DNA from: an uncultured Oscillospiraceae bacterium
Lineage (GTDB): Bacteria > Bacillota > Clostridia > Oscillospirales > Oscillospiraceae
NCBI GenBank assembly: GCA_947630375.1
Contig: CANRHH010000024.1
Coordinates: 1 to 38,941 of the forward strand
Direction: 5' to 3'
DNA: 38,941 nt
Under the pieces are notes generated by a model that searched no databases, was not told the origin of the DNA, and saw nothing but the letters and a program-made list of their open reading frames with translations. Shown piece by piece: positions 7,370-16,472 of the stretch; the stretch's first letter is position 1, and each line of letters begins with the position of its first letter. The position numbers and the translations under genes were made by a program.

Positions 7370-8491
7370 CTATTTTTCCGTCAGCTGCAGGATCTGCGCG
7401 CAGATCCGGTCCACCGCGTCGGGCACGGCCAGGCTGCGCATGGCTTCGGACATCCGCGCCAGGCCCTCCCGGTCCGCCAGCAGGGCGCGGACCTGCTCCA
7501 AGAGGGTCTCCGCGTCAAACTGCCCCTCCAACAGCACCTTCGCGCCCCCGGCTTTCTCCAGCACGCGGGCGTTTTTCTCCTGGTGGTTGTTGGTCACATT
7601 GGGGGAAGGCACGATCAGGGCGGGTTTTCCCATATATGTCAGCTCCGACAGGGTGGAAGCCCCGGCCCGGCAGAGCACTAAGTCCGCCGCCGCCATCACC
7701 CGGGGCATATCGTAGATATACTCCCGGACCTGGGCGCCGCACCGGGCCGGATCCACCCCGGCCTGGGCCAGCCGCTCCGTCACAGAGGCATAGTACCGGC
7801 TGCCGGCGGCGTGAAGGAAGCGAAACTCCTTCTGTCCCTCCATGAGCGGCAGCATCTCGGTGGCGATCCGGTTCATATGGGCGGCCCCTAAGGAGCCCCA
7901 CACGGAGATCACCAGGGGCATCTCCGCCGGCAGGCCCAGTTCCGCCTTGGCGGCGGACTGGGTATAGCTGGAGAAGCGGCCCCGGACCGGGGTCCCGGTG
8001 ACGGTCACCTTCTCCGGCCGGGGATATTGGGCCCGGCTCTCCTCAAAGCCCACCATCACGCTGTCCACTTTCCCGGCCAGCAGCTTGGTGGTCAGGCCGG
8101 GGACGGCGTTGCTCTCGTGGACCGCCGTGGGAATGCCCAGGGCGGCCGCCGCCCGCAGCACCGGGAAGCACACATAGCCCCCCGTACCGATCACCGCGTC
8201 CGGCTGAAACTCCCGGATGATCCGCTTGGCCTCCCGGTAGGAGACAAAGACGTTTTTTACCGTCTTTATATTATGGGCGATGTCCCCGGGCTTCATGCCC
8301 CGGCTCAGATTGGTGATCTGTAAAGGCCGGATCTTATAGCCCTCCTTGGGCACCAGCTCCATCTCCATCTTGCCCTCGGCGCCCAAAAACAGGACCTGGC
8401 AGTCCGGCAGCAGCTCCTGAAGCCGCCCGGCCACAGCCACCGCGGGATTTACATGCCCGGCGGTACCGCCGCAGGTGAAGAGTAGTTTCAT
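7370..8491 (-). CDS. murG: MurG, lipid II-forming GlcNAc transferase
   Basis: MurG adds GlcNAc from UDP-GlcNAc to lipid I on the inner membrane face, giving lipid II. The 373-residue product has the N-terminal GGTAGHVNPA loop and the C-terminal nucleotide-sugar region CRAGASTLSELTYMGKPALI. ATG 8491 follows AAGGAA, which lies inside the end of ftsW three bases upstream, so the two genes are translationally coupled. Order ftsW-murG-murA-ftsQ is a standard Firmicutes arrangement. Confidence 0.97.
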   Translation of the reverse strand: MKLLFTCGGTAGHVNPAVAVAGRLQELLPDCQVLFLGAEGKMEMELVPKEGYKIRPLQITNLSRGMKPGDIAHNIKTVKNVFVSYREAKRIIREFQPDAVIGTGGYVCFPVLRAAAALGIPTAVHESNAVPGLTTKLLAGKVDSVMVGFEESRAQYPRPEKVTVTGTPVRGRFSSYTQSAAKAELGLPAEMPLVISVWGSLGAAHMNRIATEMLPLMEGQKEFRFLHAAGSRYYASVTERLAQAGVDPARCGAQVREYIYDMPRVMAAADLVLCRAGASTLSELTYMGKPALIVPSPNVTNNHQEKNARVLEKAGGAKVLLEGQFDAETLLEQVRALLADREGLARMSEAMRSLAVPDAVDRICAQILQLTEK

Positions 8492-8494
8492 GGT

Positions 8495-9658
8495 CTATTT
8501 CCTTCTTTCTAACAGATCTCGTGAGGCGCTGAGGATGATGCCCATCTCCCCCAGCTGGATCAGCAGCGCCGTGCCCCCGTAACTGAAAAAGGGCAGGGAG
8601 ATCCCGGTACAGGGGACCAGATTGGTCACCACCGCCACGTTTAAAAACACCTGGATCGCCAGCAGGGTGGTCACCCCGGCGCAGACCAGGAGAGAAAACC
8701 GGTCCCGGCAGTGGAGGGCGATCCAATAGCCCCGGAGGATCAGCAGGGCGAACAGCACCAGGATCAGCGCCGCGCCGATAAAGCCCAGCTCCTCACAGGC
8801 CACGGAAAAGATAAAGTCGTTGTGCTCTTCCGGCAGATACAGGAACTTTTGCCGGCTGCCCCCCAGTCCCAGGCCGCTGACGCCGCCGGACCCGATGGTA
8901 TACAGAGACTGGACGATCTGGTATCCCTCATCCGAGGAGCTGGAAAAGGGGTCCAGCCAGGTGCTGATCCGGGAAGAGGCGTAGGGGAAAAAGGTCAGCA
9001 GTACGGCCAGGCCCGTCCCGGCAGCCCCAAAGGCAGCCGCGAACCAGCCCAGCCCCGCGCCGCCTAAAAACAGCATCGCACCGCCGATGGCGATGATGAT
9101 AATGGAGGCGGAAAAATGGGGCTCCAGCACCAGCAGGCCCACGATGGCCGCTAAGATCCCGGCAAAGGGCAAAATGCCGTAACGGAAGCTTTTCATCCGA
9201 CCCCGGGTCCGGCAGATCAGGCAGGCAAAGGACAGGATCACCGCCAACTTTGCCAGCTCCGAGGGCTGGACCGTCAGTCCCCCTACCCCCAGCCAGCGCC
9301 GGGAGCCGTTGGCCTTCACGCCGATCACCGGCACCAGCATCAGCAGCACCAGCGTCAGCGCCAGAAAGGGAAAGGCGTAGCGCCGGTAAAAGGACATCGG
9401 CAGCCGGGAGGCCAGCAGCATGGCCCCCACTCCCAGGGCGGCGAAGATCAGCTGCCGCACAAAATAGTAGGCCGCGTTGCCCCCGGTGATGCCGCCCGGG
9501 TCATAATAGGCCCTGGCGTAGCTGGAGGACAGGACCATCACCACGCCCATGGTCAGCAGCAGCAGGACCAGCAGGAAAAAGCTGCTGTCAAATCCGCTTC
9601 TCCGCTCCTCCCCGCCGGACGCAGAAAAGCCGGTGAGGCGGGCGCTCTCATAGCGCAT
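8495..9658 (-). CDS. ftsW: SEDS-family glycosyltransferase FtsW
   Basis: This is a SEDS polytopic membrane protein that polymerises lipid II into septal glycan together with a class B PBP. It has 387 residues, about ten hydrophobic helices, the conserved loop YQIVQSLYTIGSGGVSGLGL, and EELGFIGA. ATG 9658 has GGGAGG upstream. It is called FtsW rather than RodA or SpoVE from its position in the dcw cluster with spoVD; a combined vegetative and spore role is possible. murD, normally found between mraY and ftsW, is absent. Confidence 0.93.
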   Translation of the reverse strand: MRYESARLTGFSASGGEERRSGFDSSFFLLVLLLLTMGVVMVLSSSYARAYYDPGGITGGNAAYYFVRQLIFAALGVGAMLLASRLPMSFYRRYAFPFLALTLVLLMLVPVIGVKANGSRRWLGVGGLTVQPSELAKLAVILSFACLICRTRGRMKSFRYGILPFAGILAAIVGLLVLEPHFSASIIIIAIGGAMLFLGGAGLGWFAAAFGAAGTGLAVLLTFFPYASSRISTWLDPFSSSSDEGYQIVQSLYTIGSGGVSGLGLGGSRQKFLYLPEEHNDFIFSVACEELGFIGAALILVLFALLILRGYWIALHCRDRFSLLVCAGVTTLLAIQVFLNVAVVTNLVPCTGISLPFFSYGGTALLIQLGEMGIILSASRDLLERRK

Positions 9659-9694
9659 ACATCCACCTCCCGACTTTGCAGACCGCGTATCAAG

Positions 9695-10708
9695 TTACAG
9701 AGGATAACGCTGGAACACTCCAATAAAGGATATGACGGCAAAGACCAGAGATATGCCGGAAAAAAGAACAAAAATTTCCCGTTCTTTCCACTTTTTTCCC
9801 GTCCATCCGCCCATCTCCAGATGGTGGTGGAAGGGCGCCATGCGAAAGATCCGCTTGCCGTGGGTAAGCTTGAAGTAGGTCACCTGGATGATATCCGACA
9901 GGGTCTCGATGATGTATATGATCCCTAAAGTGATAAGGATCAGCGGCATGTCGTAGGCAAAAGCCAGGGCTGCCACAGCTCCGCCTAAAAACAGGGAGCC
10001 GGTATCCCCCATAAAGACCTTGGCCGGGTTGAAGTTATACACTAAGAAGCCCAGCAGGCCGCCCACTAAGGCAGAAGCAAAAATGCCCAGCTCCAGATAC
10101 GCCTCCCCCCACAGGAAGGTGACCGCCACGAAAAGCAGGCACACAGGAAGGGAGGTGCCGGTGGCCAGCCCGTCCAGCCCGTCGGTCAGGTTCACGGCGT
10201 TCACCGTGCCCACGATGACGAAGGCGGCAAAGACAAAGTACAGCCACTCGGGCATACTGATATAGGTATTGAAAAAAGGCACATACAGATCCGAGCGGAC
10301 GAAGCCGATCTGCCGCATCAGCAGCACGAACACCAGCGCCGCCACCAGCTGGAGCAGGAATTTGCTCTTGGCGCTCAGGCCCAGATTCTGTTTTTTCTTG
10401 ACCTTCTCCCAGTCGTCCAGGAAACCGATGGCGCCGAAGACCAGAGCGAAGAGCAGCACGAAGATGTGCACATAGTTGCCCTTCATCATCCCCTCGTAGC
10501 CCACGGTCAGGCACACGAAGACCTCCGCCGCGATGAACATCACGCCGCCCATGGTGGGGGTGCCGCTTTTGGACATGTGCCAGGTGGGGCCGTCCTCCCG
10601 GATCTCCTGCCGGGCCTTCTCCTTCTTCAGCCAGGGAATATAGAATTTTCCGAACAGGGTCGAGAACAAAAAGGCCAGGACCAGTGCAGTTATGAGCTTT
10701 ATCGTCAT
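9695..10708 (-). CDS. mraY: MraY, lipid I synthase
   Basis: MraY transfers phospho-MurNAc-pentapeptide from UDP to undecaprenyl phosphate, forming lipid I in the membrane. It has 337 residues and about ten membrane helices. Signature residues are visible: GTPTMGG near residue 50, NLTDGLDGL with the Asp pair, GDTGSLFLGG, and MAPFHHHLE with the His triad. ATG 10708 follows AGGAG at six bases. It starts 12 bases after murE stops; murF, which often lies between them, is missing. Confidence 0.97.
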   Translation of the reverse strand: MTIKLITALVLAFLFSTLFGKFYIPWLKKEKARQEIREDGPTWHMSKSGTPTMGGVMFIAAEVFVCLTVGYEGMMKGNYVHIFVLLFALVFGAIGFLDDWEKVKKKQNLGLSAKSKFLLQLVAALVFVLLMRQIGFVRSDLYVPFFNTYISMPEWLYFVFAAFVIVGTVNAVNLTDGLDGLATGTSLPVCLLFVAVTFLWGEAYLELGIFASALVGGLLGFLVYNFNPAKVFMGDTGSLFLGGAVAALAFAYDMPLILITLGIIYIIETLSDIIQVTYFKLTHGKRIFRMAPFHHHLEMGGWTGKKWKEREIFVLFSGISLVFAVISFIGVFQRYPL

Positions 10709-10720
10709 GGTGAACTCCTG

Positions 10721-12199
10721 TTATCGTTTATCAGGCGCACCCTGCCGGGCTGCCTTTCTTTTTTCCAGGTGCGCCGCCACGATCTCCCGTTCGTCCATGT
10801 GGCGCTTTTCATGGCCTACGACCTGATAGTCTTCGTGGCCTTTTCCCGCAAGCAATATTACATCACCGGGCCGGGACTTGTCAATAGCCCAGGCAATAGC
10901 CGTGGGCCGGTCGGGGATCACTTTGTAGGGCGTGCGGCTGTTTTTCACGCCCGGCAGGATCTCCCGGATGATCTCCTCCGGGTCCTCCGTGCGGGGATTG
11001 TCGCTGGTGATGATGCAGAAATCCGCGTTCTGGGCGGCGATCTGCCCCATGATGGGCCGTTTGCCCCGGTCCCGGTCCCCGCCGCAGCCGAAGAGGACCA
11101 CCAGCCGGCCGGGGGTGACGCTTTTAAGGGTCTTGAGCACATTTTCCAAAGCGTCGGGGGTGTGGGCATAGTCGATGAGGATGGAATACTCCCCGTCCGT
11201 GGGCACCACTTCCACCCGGCCCTTGACGCCGGAGGCGCTGGCGAGGGCCTCCGCGCATTTTTCCAGGCTCAGGCCCAAGGCCATACCGGCGGACAGGACC
11301 CCTAAAGCATTGTGGACAGAGAACATGCCCGGGATGCCCAGTTTCGTCAGGCAGATGCCCTCTTTGCTGACCGCCGCGAAGCGGACCCGGTCCGCCGAGA
11401 GGCGGATGTCCTTGGCCGTCAGATCCGCGTCGTTCCGGTCCGCCGAGAAGGTCCGGATCCGGCAGGGAGCCCCTTCCATCATGGTCTCCGCCCAGGGGTC
11501 GTCCAGGTTGAAGCAGCCCATGTCGCACATGGAAAACAGCTTCTTCTTGGCCTGGGCATAGGCCTCCATGGAGCCGTGAAAGTCCAGGTGGTCCTGGGTC
11601 AGGTTGGTAAATACCGCCACGTTGAAATGGAGCCCGGCCACCCGCTCCAGGGTCAGAGAGTGGGAGGAGACCTCCATCACCACATGGGTGCAGCCCGCCT
11701 CCGCCATCTGGCGGAACAGCCTGTGCAGCTCATAGCTCTCGGGGGTGGTCCGCTCGGAATAGATATATTCATCGCCGATCATGTTGCCGTTGGTGCCGAT
11801 AAGGCCCACCTTGGCGTCCAGGGCGCTCTCCAGCAGATGCTTCATGATGTAGCTGGAGGTGGTCTTCCCGTTGGTGCCGGTAAAGCCGATAAGGCACATC
11901 TCCCCGGCGGGATCACCGAAAAATTCCCGGCTGACCAGGGCCAGGCCCAGGCGGCAGTCCTCCGTGCGCAGATAGGGGCAGGGCTGCTCCGGCGGCTCCT
12001 GGCAGAGGACGGCGGCGGCGCCCAGCTCCAGGGCCTTGGGGATGAAGCGGTGCCCGTCGGAGGAAAAACCCTTTACGGCCACAAACAGGTCCCCCGGCTT
12101 GACCAGGCGGGAGTCATAGCACACGCCGCCGATCTCCAGCTCCGGGTCTGCCGCCCACTCAACGATGGGCAGATTTTTTACAAGTTCCTTTAGTTTCAA
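10721..12199 (-). CDS. murE: UDP-MurNAc-tripeptide ligase MurE (meso-DAP type)
   Basis: MurE is an ATP-dependent Mur ligase that adds the third residue to UDP-MurNAc-dipeptide. The ATP loop GTNGKTTSSY and the C-terminal motif DNPRTEDP are present. DNPR is the meso-diaminopimelate specificity motif, where lysine enzymes differ, so the wall is predicted to be DAP type. The start is uncertain: TTG 12199 gives the family-like N-terminus KLKELVKNL and about 492 residues. In-frame ATG 12211 and ATG 12223 lie upstream but lack good ribosome sites, and the latter falls in the loop of a GC hairpin. The gene follows spoVD by a short gap. Confidence 0.93.
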   Translation of the reverse strand: MKLKELVKNLPIVEWAADPELEIGGVCYDSRLVKPGDLFVAVKGFSSDGHRFIPKALELGAAAVLCQEPPEQPCPYLRTEDCRLGLALVSREFFGDPAGEMCLIGFTGTNGKTTSSYIMKHLLESALDAKVGLIGTNGNMIGDEYIYSERTTPESYELHRLFRQMAEAGCTHVVMEVSSHSLTLERVAGLHFNVAVFTNLTQDHLDFHGSMEAYAQAKKKLFSMCDMGCFNLDDPWAETMMEGAPCRIRTFSADRNDADLTAKDIRLSADRVRFAAVSKEGICLTKLGIPGMFSVHNALGVLSAGMALGLSLEKCAEALASASGVKGRVEVVPTDGEYSILIDYAHTPDALENVLKTLKSVTPGRLVVLFGCGGDRDRGKRPIMGQIAAQNADFCIITSDNPRTEDPEEIIREILPGVKNSRTPYKVIPDRPTAIAWAIDKSRPGDVILLAGKGHEDYQVVGHEKRHMDEREIVAAHLEKRKAARQGAPDKR

Positions 12200-12266
12200 T
12201 TGAATCCCCATTCTGCCGCGCATCCCGCGGCACGCTGTTGTCTTATCTTATAACGCGTGTGATCTC

Positions 12267-14597
12267 TCAATATTTTCCCAGCATGGACTCGTCGCCGCTG
12301 ACCAGGGTGACCTCCACCACGGAGCCGTGGCCCACCCGGGTCCCGGCGGCCACGCTCTGGCCGCTGACGGTCTGGCTCCCGCTGTCGGTCACGGGGCTGA
12401 CGGTCTGGATATAGATGCCATAATAGGAGAGCGCGTCCCGGGCGTCACAATAGCGCATCCCCGCCAGATCGGGCACCGTCTCCAGCTCCGAGGAGGGCTC
12501 CGCGCCCATGTACAGGATCACCTGGGTCCCGGCGGCCAGGCTGACGCCCTGGGCCGGGAGCTGGGCCGTCACGGTGTCCCCGTCTCCGATGGTCCGCCAG
12601 CGGAGGCGGCTGTCCTCCAGCTGCCGGGCGGCCTCGCTTAGGGTGAGGCCCTCCACATCCGGCATGGAGGCATCCATACGCGCCGCCTCCTCGCCGCTGA
12701 GCTTCGGCTCTACCCCCAGATATGGCAGGATATCCGCCATCATCCGCCCCACCACCGGGGCCGCCATCTGCCCGCCGCTGACATAGATCCCGGAGGCGTT
12801 GGAAGGGGTGTCCAGGAAGATCAGCACGGCGATCTGCGGGTCGTCTGCCGGGGCAAAGCCGATGAAGGAGACGATATACTGCTTCTCCCCCGTTTGAGCC
12901 TCCAGGCTCACCTTTTCGCTGGTGCCCGTCTTACCGCCGATCCGGTATCCGGCCACGGCGGCGTTGCGGCCGGTGCCCTCGTTGGGGTCCCCCACCACCT
13001 GCTCCAAAATGCTCCGGACCTGGCGGCTGGTCTCCTCGCTGATCACCTGGCGCACCAGCTTGGGCTGGCGTTCATAGGCCACGCTCCCGTCCGGATTCAG
13101 CATCTTCCCCACCACATAGGGCTGCATGAGCCTGCCTCCGTTGACGCAGGCGCTGACAGCCGTGATCAGCTGCAGCGGCGTGATGGTGAAGGTCTGGCCA
13201 AAGGAGGCCGCCGCCAGCTGGGACAGATTTTTCGGCGCGTAAAAGGTGTTCTCGCTCCACCAGATGCTGCCGCTCTCCCCGGCCAGGTCGATGCCGGTGG
13301 TGGCGGTCAGGTTCTCGTCTGGATTTCCCGTCAGGTTCAGAAAGCCGAAGGCCTCGCAGTATTTATAGAAGGTCTCGGCCCCCACCCGCTGGCCAATGTT
13401 CACGAAGGCGGCGTTGCAGGAGTGCTGCACCGCCTGGGTCAGGTTCTGGCTGCCGTGGCCGCCGCTTTTCCAGCAGCGGATAGGACTGGTGCGGCCGATG
13501 ACATTAACGCTGCCGGGACAGTAGAAGCTGTCGTTCAGGCCCACCGCGCCCTCCTCCAGGGCCATGGACAGGGTGATGATCTTGAAGGTGGAGCCGGGCT
13601 CATAGGTGTCTGACAGGGCCTTGTTGCGCCACTGGCGGGTCTGGGCCGCGCTGAGCAGGGCCTGGGCCTGCTCCGGGCTCCCGGCCGCGTCTGCCGCCGC
13701 CTGGTCCTCGGGGCTCACCTGGAGGAAATGGTTCAGGTCGTAGTTCCCCAGGGAGGCCATCGCCAAAATCGCGCCGGTATTCACATCCATGGCGATGGCG
13801 CCGGCGCCGTTTTGGATGTCGTAATCCTCCACCGCCTGTTTGAGATGCTTTTCAATATAGAACTGGATGGTGGAATCCAGGGTGGTGACCAGGTCATAGC
13901 CGTCCTCCCCGGGGTAATACTCCTCAAACTGGGAGAACAGCAGGTCGGTGCCAAAGGCGTTGGTAGCCCGGACCGTGCGCCCGGCGCTGCCGGCCAGGGC
14001 GGCGTCATACTGGGCCTCGATGCCCTCCAGGCCCACATTGTCTGTCCCTACAAAGCCGATCAGATGGCAGGCCAGGGAGGAATTGGGGTAATAGCGCTTG
14101 GTGTCCGTCTCCAGGCGGACGCCCCGCAGGCCGTACTCGTTTTTGAACGCCCGCACCCGGTCCGCCGTCTCCCGCTCTACCTTGCGGGCCACGGTCACAT
14201 ACCAGGAGTCGGTGCGGGAGGCCTTCTCCAGAACCTCTGCATAGTCCAGCTCCAGGATCTCCGCCAGCTCCCGGGCGATCAGCTCCTTGTCCTCGCCGTA
14301 CATCTGGATCTCCGCCGGACTCAGGTACACATTGTCCACCGAGGCGCTGACGGCCAGGGCGTTCATCTTGCTGTCGTAGATCACGCCCCGGGCGGCGGAG
14401 GTGGGGGCCTCCCGCAGCTGCTGCCGGATGGCCATTTGCTCATAGTAGGTGTGGTCCACGATCTGGAGCTTATACAGCCGCGCCAGCAGCACTAAAAACG
14501 CGGCCACCCCGCACAGCGCCATCAGGAACAGGCAGCGGCGGAGCATCTGCATGGTGGGACCGGCCGCCGGCCGGTCCTGCTTGGATTTTTCGGGCAT
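12267..14597 (-). CDS. spoVD: Class B penicillin-binding protein with PASTA domains (SpoVD/PBP2 type)
   Basis: This is a D,D-transpeptidase that crosslinks septal or spore-cortex peptidoglycan and works with a SEDS partner. Start ATG 14597 is preferred to ATG 14612 because AGGTGA lies five bases before it. One membrane anchor (about 20-42) is followed by the PBP dimer domain. The transpeptidase motifs are STFK (336-339, nucleophile Ser336), SCN (393-395) and KTG (556-558). Two C-terminal PASTA domains follow (about 645-770). Two PASTA domains occur in both PBP2x-like and some SpoVD-like proteins, so SpoVD versus FtsI/PBP2 is by context. It is the only class B PBP in this cluster, so it may serve vegetative division too. 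An AT-rich 79-base gap lies upstream. Confidence 0.88.
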   Translation of the reverse strand: MPEKSKQDRPAAGPTMQMLRRCLFLMALCGVAAFLVLLARLYKLQIVDHTYYEQMAIRQQLREAPTSAARGVIYDSKMNALAVSASVDNVYLSPAEIQMYGEDKELIARELAEILELDYAEVLEKASRTDSWYVTVARKVERETADRVRAFKNEYGLRGVRLETDTKRYYPNSSLACHLIGFVGTDNVGLEGIEAQYDAALAGSAGRTVRATNAFGTDLLFSQFEEYYPGEDGYDLVTTLDSTIQFYIEKHLKQAVEDYDIQNGAGAIAMDVNTGAILAMASLGNYDLNHFLQVSPEDQAAADAAGSPEQAQALLSAAQTRQWRNKALSDTYEPGSTFKIITLSMALEEGAVGLNDSFYCPGSVNVIGRTSPIRCWKSGGHGSQNLTQAVQHSCNAAFVNIGQRVGAETFYKYCEAFGFLNLTGNPDENLTATTGIDLAGESGSIWWSENTFYAPKNLSQLAAASFGQTFTITPLQLITAVSACVNGGRLMQPYVVGKMLNPDGSVAYERQPKLVRQVISEETSRQVRSILEQVVGDPNEGTGRNAAVAGYRIGGKTGTSEKVSLEAQTGEKQYIVSFIGFAPADDPQIAVLIFLDTPSNASGIYVSGGQMAAPVVGRMMADILPYLGVEPKLSGEEAARMDASMPDVEGLTLSEAARQLEDSRLRWRTIGDGDTVTAQLPAQGVSLAAGTQVILYMGAEPSSELETVPDLAGMRYCDARDALSYYGIYIQTVSPVTDSGSQTVSGQSVAAGTRVGHGSVVEVTLVSGDESMLGKY

Positions 14598-14676
14598 AGG
14601 GTTCACCTGCATCAGAATAGATTACAGCTTATCTATACTTATATATTCGCAGGCAGCTTCGAATACCCCGGAATCT

Positions 14677-14964
14677 TTATCCCTCCGCCGGATACGGCAG
14701 ATAGAGGATCTGCCCCGGCATACAGCGCTGCATCCCCAGCTCCTCCCGGGCGTAGCGCTCGATCTCCTCCAGGCTCAGGCTGGTCTCACAAGCGGCCCGG
14801 AGCCGGGCGTTCTCTTCCTGGAGGGCGTTCACTTCTTTTTCCAGCCTGGCCGCGGTGTCGTTGACGGCAGCCAGCTTGATGGAGCACAGCAGCGACAGCA
14901 CCAGCAGCGCCGCCGAAAAGCAGAAGCCCACCGCCCGAAACAGGCTCTCATAGATGTATTTCAC
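14677..14964 (-). CDS. ftsL: Cell division protein FtsL
   Basis: This is a small bitopic divisome protein of 95 residues. It has a short cytoplasmic tail, one transmembrane helix (about 12-34) and a predicted coiled coil with heptad-like Leu/Ala and Glu (about 36-62), ending in the LSLEEIERYAREELGM motif typical of FtsL/DivIC proteins. The start is GTG 14964 with AAAGGG upstream, three bases after rsmH. Sequence conservation is low in this family; position between rsmH and the class B PBP is the main support. Confidence 0.85.
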   Translation of the reverse strand: MKYIYESLFRAVGFCFSAALLVLSLLCSIKLAAVNDTAARLEKEVNALQEENARLRAACETSLSLEEIERYAREELGMQRCMPGQILYLPYPAEG

Positions 14965-14967
14965 GCT

Positions 14968-15903
14968 TCACACCCTTTCCGCCACCCGGAGCTTGGCGCT
15001 GCGGGCGCGGGGATTTTGCTCCAGCTCCTCCGGGCCGGGCAGGATCGGCTTGCGGCTGACGCTCTTAAGCGTCTGCACAAAGCCGCAGGTACAAACCGGC
15101 GCCTCCCGCGGGCAGGTACAGCCGTGTTCCCGGGCGGCAATGCCGTTTTTCACGATCCGGTCCTCCAAAGAGTGGAAGCTGATGACACACAGCCGCCCCC
15201 CGGGCAGCAGCTTATCCGGGGCGGTCTCCATCATGGCGGCGATCTGCCCCAGCTCGTCGTTGACGGCGATCCGGATGGCCTGGAAACAGCGTTTTGCCGG
15301 GTGCTGCTTCTCCCGCAGCGCGGCGGCGGGCATGGCGGAGCGGATGATCTCCCCCAGCTCCAAGGTGCTCTCCACCGGTTTTTGCTCCCGGGCAGCGGCG
15401 GCGGCGGCGGCGATCCGCCGGGCATAGCGCTCCTCCCCGTATTCGAAGAAGATCCGGCTGAGCCGCTCTTCGCTCCAGGTGTTCACCACCTCATAGGCGC
15501 TTAAGCTTCCGGAGCGGTCCATGCGCATGTCCAGGGGCGCGTCGTTGCTATAAGAAAAGCCCCGCTGCGCTTCGTCCAGCTGGGGCGATGACACTCCCAG
15601 GTCAAACAGCATCCCGTCCGCCCCTGGGATCCCCAAAGAGTCCAGGATCGCGGCGGTGTCGCTGAAATTCCCGTGTACAAAGGTTATTTTGTCCGCGTAG
15701 GGCTCTAAGATCCGGCGAGAGCGCTCGATAGCGCTCTCGTCCCGGTCGATACAGACCAGGCGGCCGGTGGTGAGCCGCCGGGCGATGCGGGCCGAGTGCC
15801 CGCCCAGGCCCAGGGTCCCGTCCACATAGACGCCCTCCGGGCGAATGTTCAGATTTTCGATGCACTCCTCTAAGAGCACAGATACATGCCTCGGCTCTGC
15901 CAT
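14968..15903 (-). CDS. rsmH: 16S rRNA C1402 N4-methyltransferase RsmH
   Basis: RsmH (MraW) methylates the exocyclic N4 of C1402 in the ribosomal P site using S-adenosylmethionine. The 311-residue product has the N-terminal HVSVLLEE, the SAM loop DGTLGLGGHS, and the C-terminal VISFHSLEDRIVKN motif. Its ATG overlaps the mraZ stop by one base (TGATG), so translation is coupled. It is the usual second gene of the dcw cluster. Confidence 0.97.
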   Translation of the reverse strand: MAEPRHVSVLLEECIENLNIRPEGVYVDGTLGLGGHSARIARRLTTGRLVCIDRDESAIERSRRILEPYADKITFVHGNFSDTAAILDSLGIPGADGMLFDLGVSSPQLDEAQRGFSYSNDAPLDMRMDRSGSLSAYEVVNTWSEERLSRIFFEYGEERYARRIAAAAAAAREQKPVESTLELGEIIRSAMPAAALREKQHPAKRCFQAIRIAVNDELGQIAAMMETAPDKLLPGGRLCVISFHSLEDRIVKNGIAAREHGCTCPREAPVCTCGFVQTLKSVSRKPILPGPEELEQNPRARSAKLRVAERV

Positions 15904-16319
15904 CAGAAGTCCAGTTCCTCCATCACGGCGGCAATGTTCTCCGGCGTGGTCTCCGCCTCATAGATCCGGCTCCAGGCCTCGCTGTCCCAGAGCTCGGCGT
16001 GGTTGTTGCAGCCCACCACCGTCACGTTCTTGACCAGCCCCGCGTAGTCCCGCAGGTTCTGGGGGATCAGGGCCCGGCCCTGCCCGTCCAGCTCACATTT
16101 GGCCGCGTGGGCAAAAAGCGGGCGCATCCGCCGCTGCTTCACATAGGGCATGGCGCTGACCTTGTCGGAAAAAGCTTTCCAGCTCTCGCCGCTGTAGGCG
16201 CAAAGGCACCGGTCCATAGAGAGCGTAACGAAAAAAACATCGCCCAGCTCGTCTCTGAGCTTGGCCGGAATAAAAATTCTCCCCTTATTGTCAAGAGAGT
16301 GCTGATATTCGCCTGTCAC
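15903..16319 (-). CDS. mraZ: MraZ, regulator of the dcw operon
   Basis: MraZ is a DNA-binding protein of two AbrB-like swapped-hairpin domains that controls the dcw operon promoter. The 138-residue product has both DxxGR cores, DNKGRIFIPAKLR (about 10-22) and DGQGRALIPQNLR. The start is GTG 16319 with AGGGGG upstream. It is first in the operon, and three putative MraZ boxes lie between its promoter and its start, consistent with autoregulation. Confidence 0.96.
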   Translation of the reverse strand: MTGEYQHSLDNKGRIFIPAKLRDELGDVFFVTLSMDRCLCAYSGESWKAFSDKVSAMPYVKQRRMRPLFAHAAKCELDGQGRALIPQNLRDYAGLVKNVTVVGCNNHAELWDSEAWSRIYEAETTPENIAAVMEELDF

Positions 16320-16350
16320 CCTTGCCGCCCCCTATACCCGGAAAATTGCT

Positions 16351-16377
16351 CCAATATCCACCACTTTTAACCACTTT
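16351..16377 (-). promoter_or_regulatory. MraZ boxes: three direct repeats at 10-bp period
   Basis: On the minus strand AAAGTGG (16377-16371), AAAGTGG (16367-16361) and the weaker ATATTGG (16357-16351) recur every ten bases, that is, on one helix face. AAAGTGG-type repeats separated by three bases are the described MraZ binding pattern in Firmicutes and Mollicutes. They start eight bases after the -10 box, so bound MraZ would cover the transcription start. Confidence 0.75.
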
Positions 16378-16384
16378 CATTCTT

Positions 16385-16413
16385 ATTATAGGGGGTCACA
16401 GAACAAAAAGCAA
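16385..16413 (-). promoter_or_regulatory. Main dcw operon promoter
   Basis: Minus strand TTGCTT (16413-16408), 17-base spacer, perfect TATAAT (16390-16385). It sits just upstream of the MraZ boxes and drives mraZ and the ten genes after it. The rest of 16320-16527 holds these boxes, poly-A/T tracts and the terminator of the next unit. Confidence 0.78.
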
Positions 16414-16472
16414 GAAAAACTTTTTGTTGCTTTTTGTCTTTTTTCTTGCGTTTTTTTCGGCCTCTGAGGGGG

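Noticed and set aside
6496-7845. 449-codon plus-strand frame opposite murA and murG
   Set aside because: Its Pro/Arg/Ser-rich, low-complexity translation is antisense to two well-supported genes.
14598-14676. Internal promoter before spoVD
   Set aside because: The gap is AT-rich and has GAATATA and TATAGAT stretches, but no pair at proper sigma-A or sigma-E spacing.
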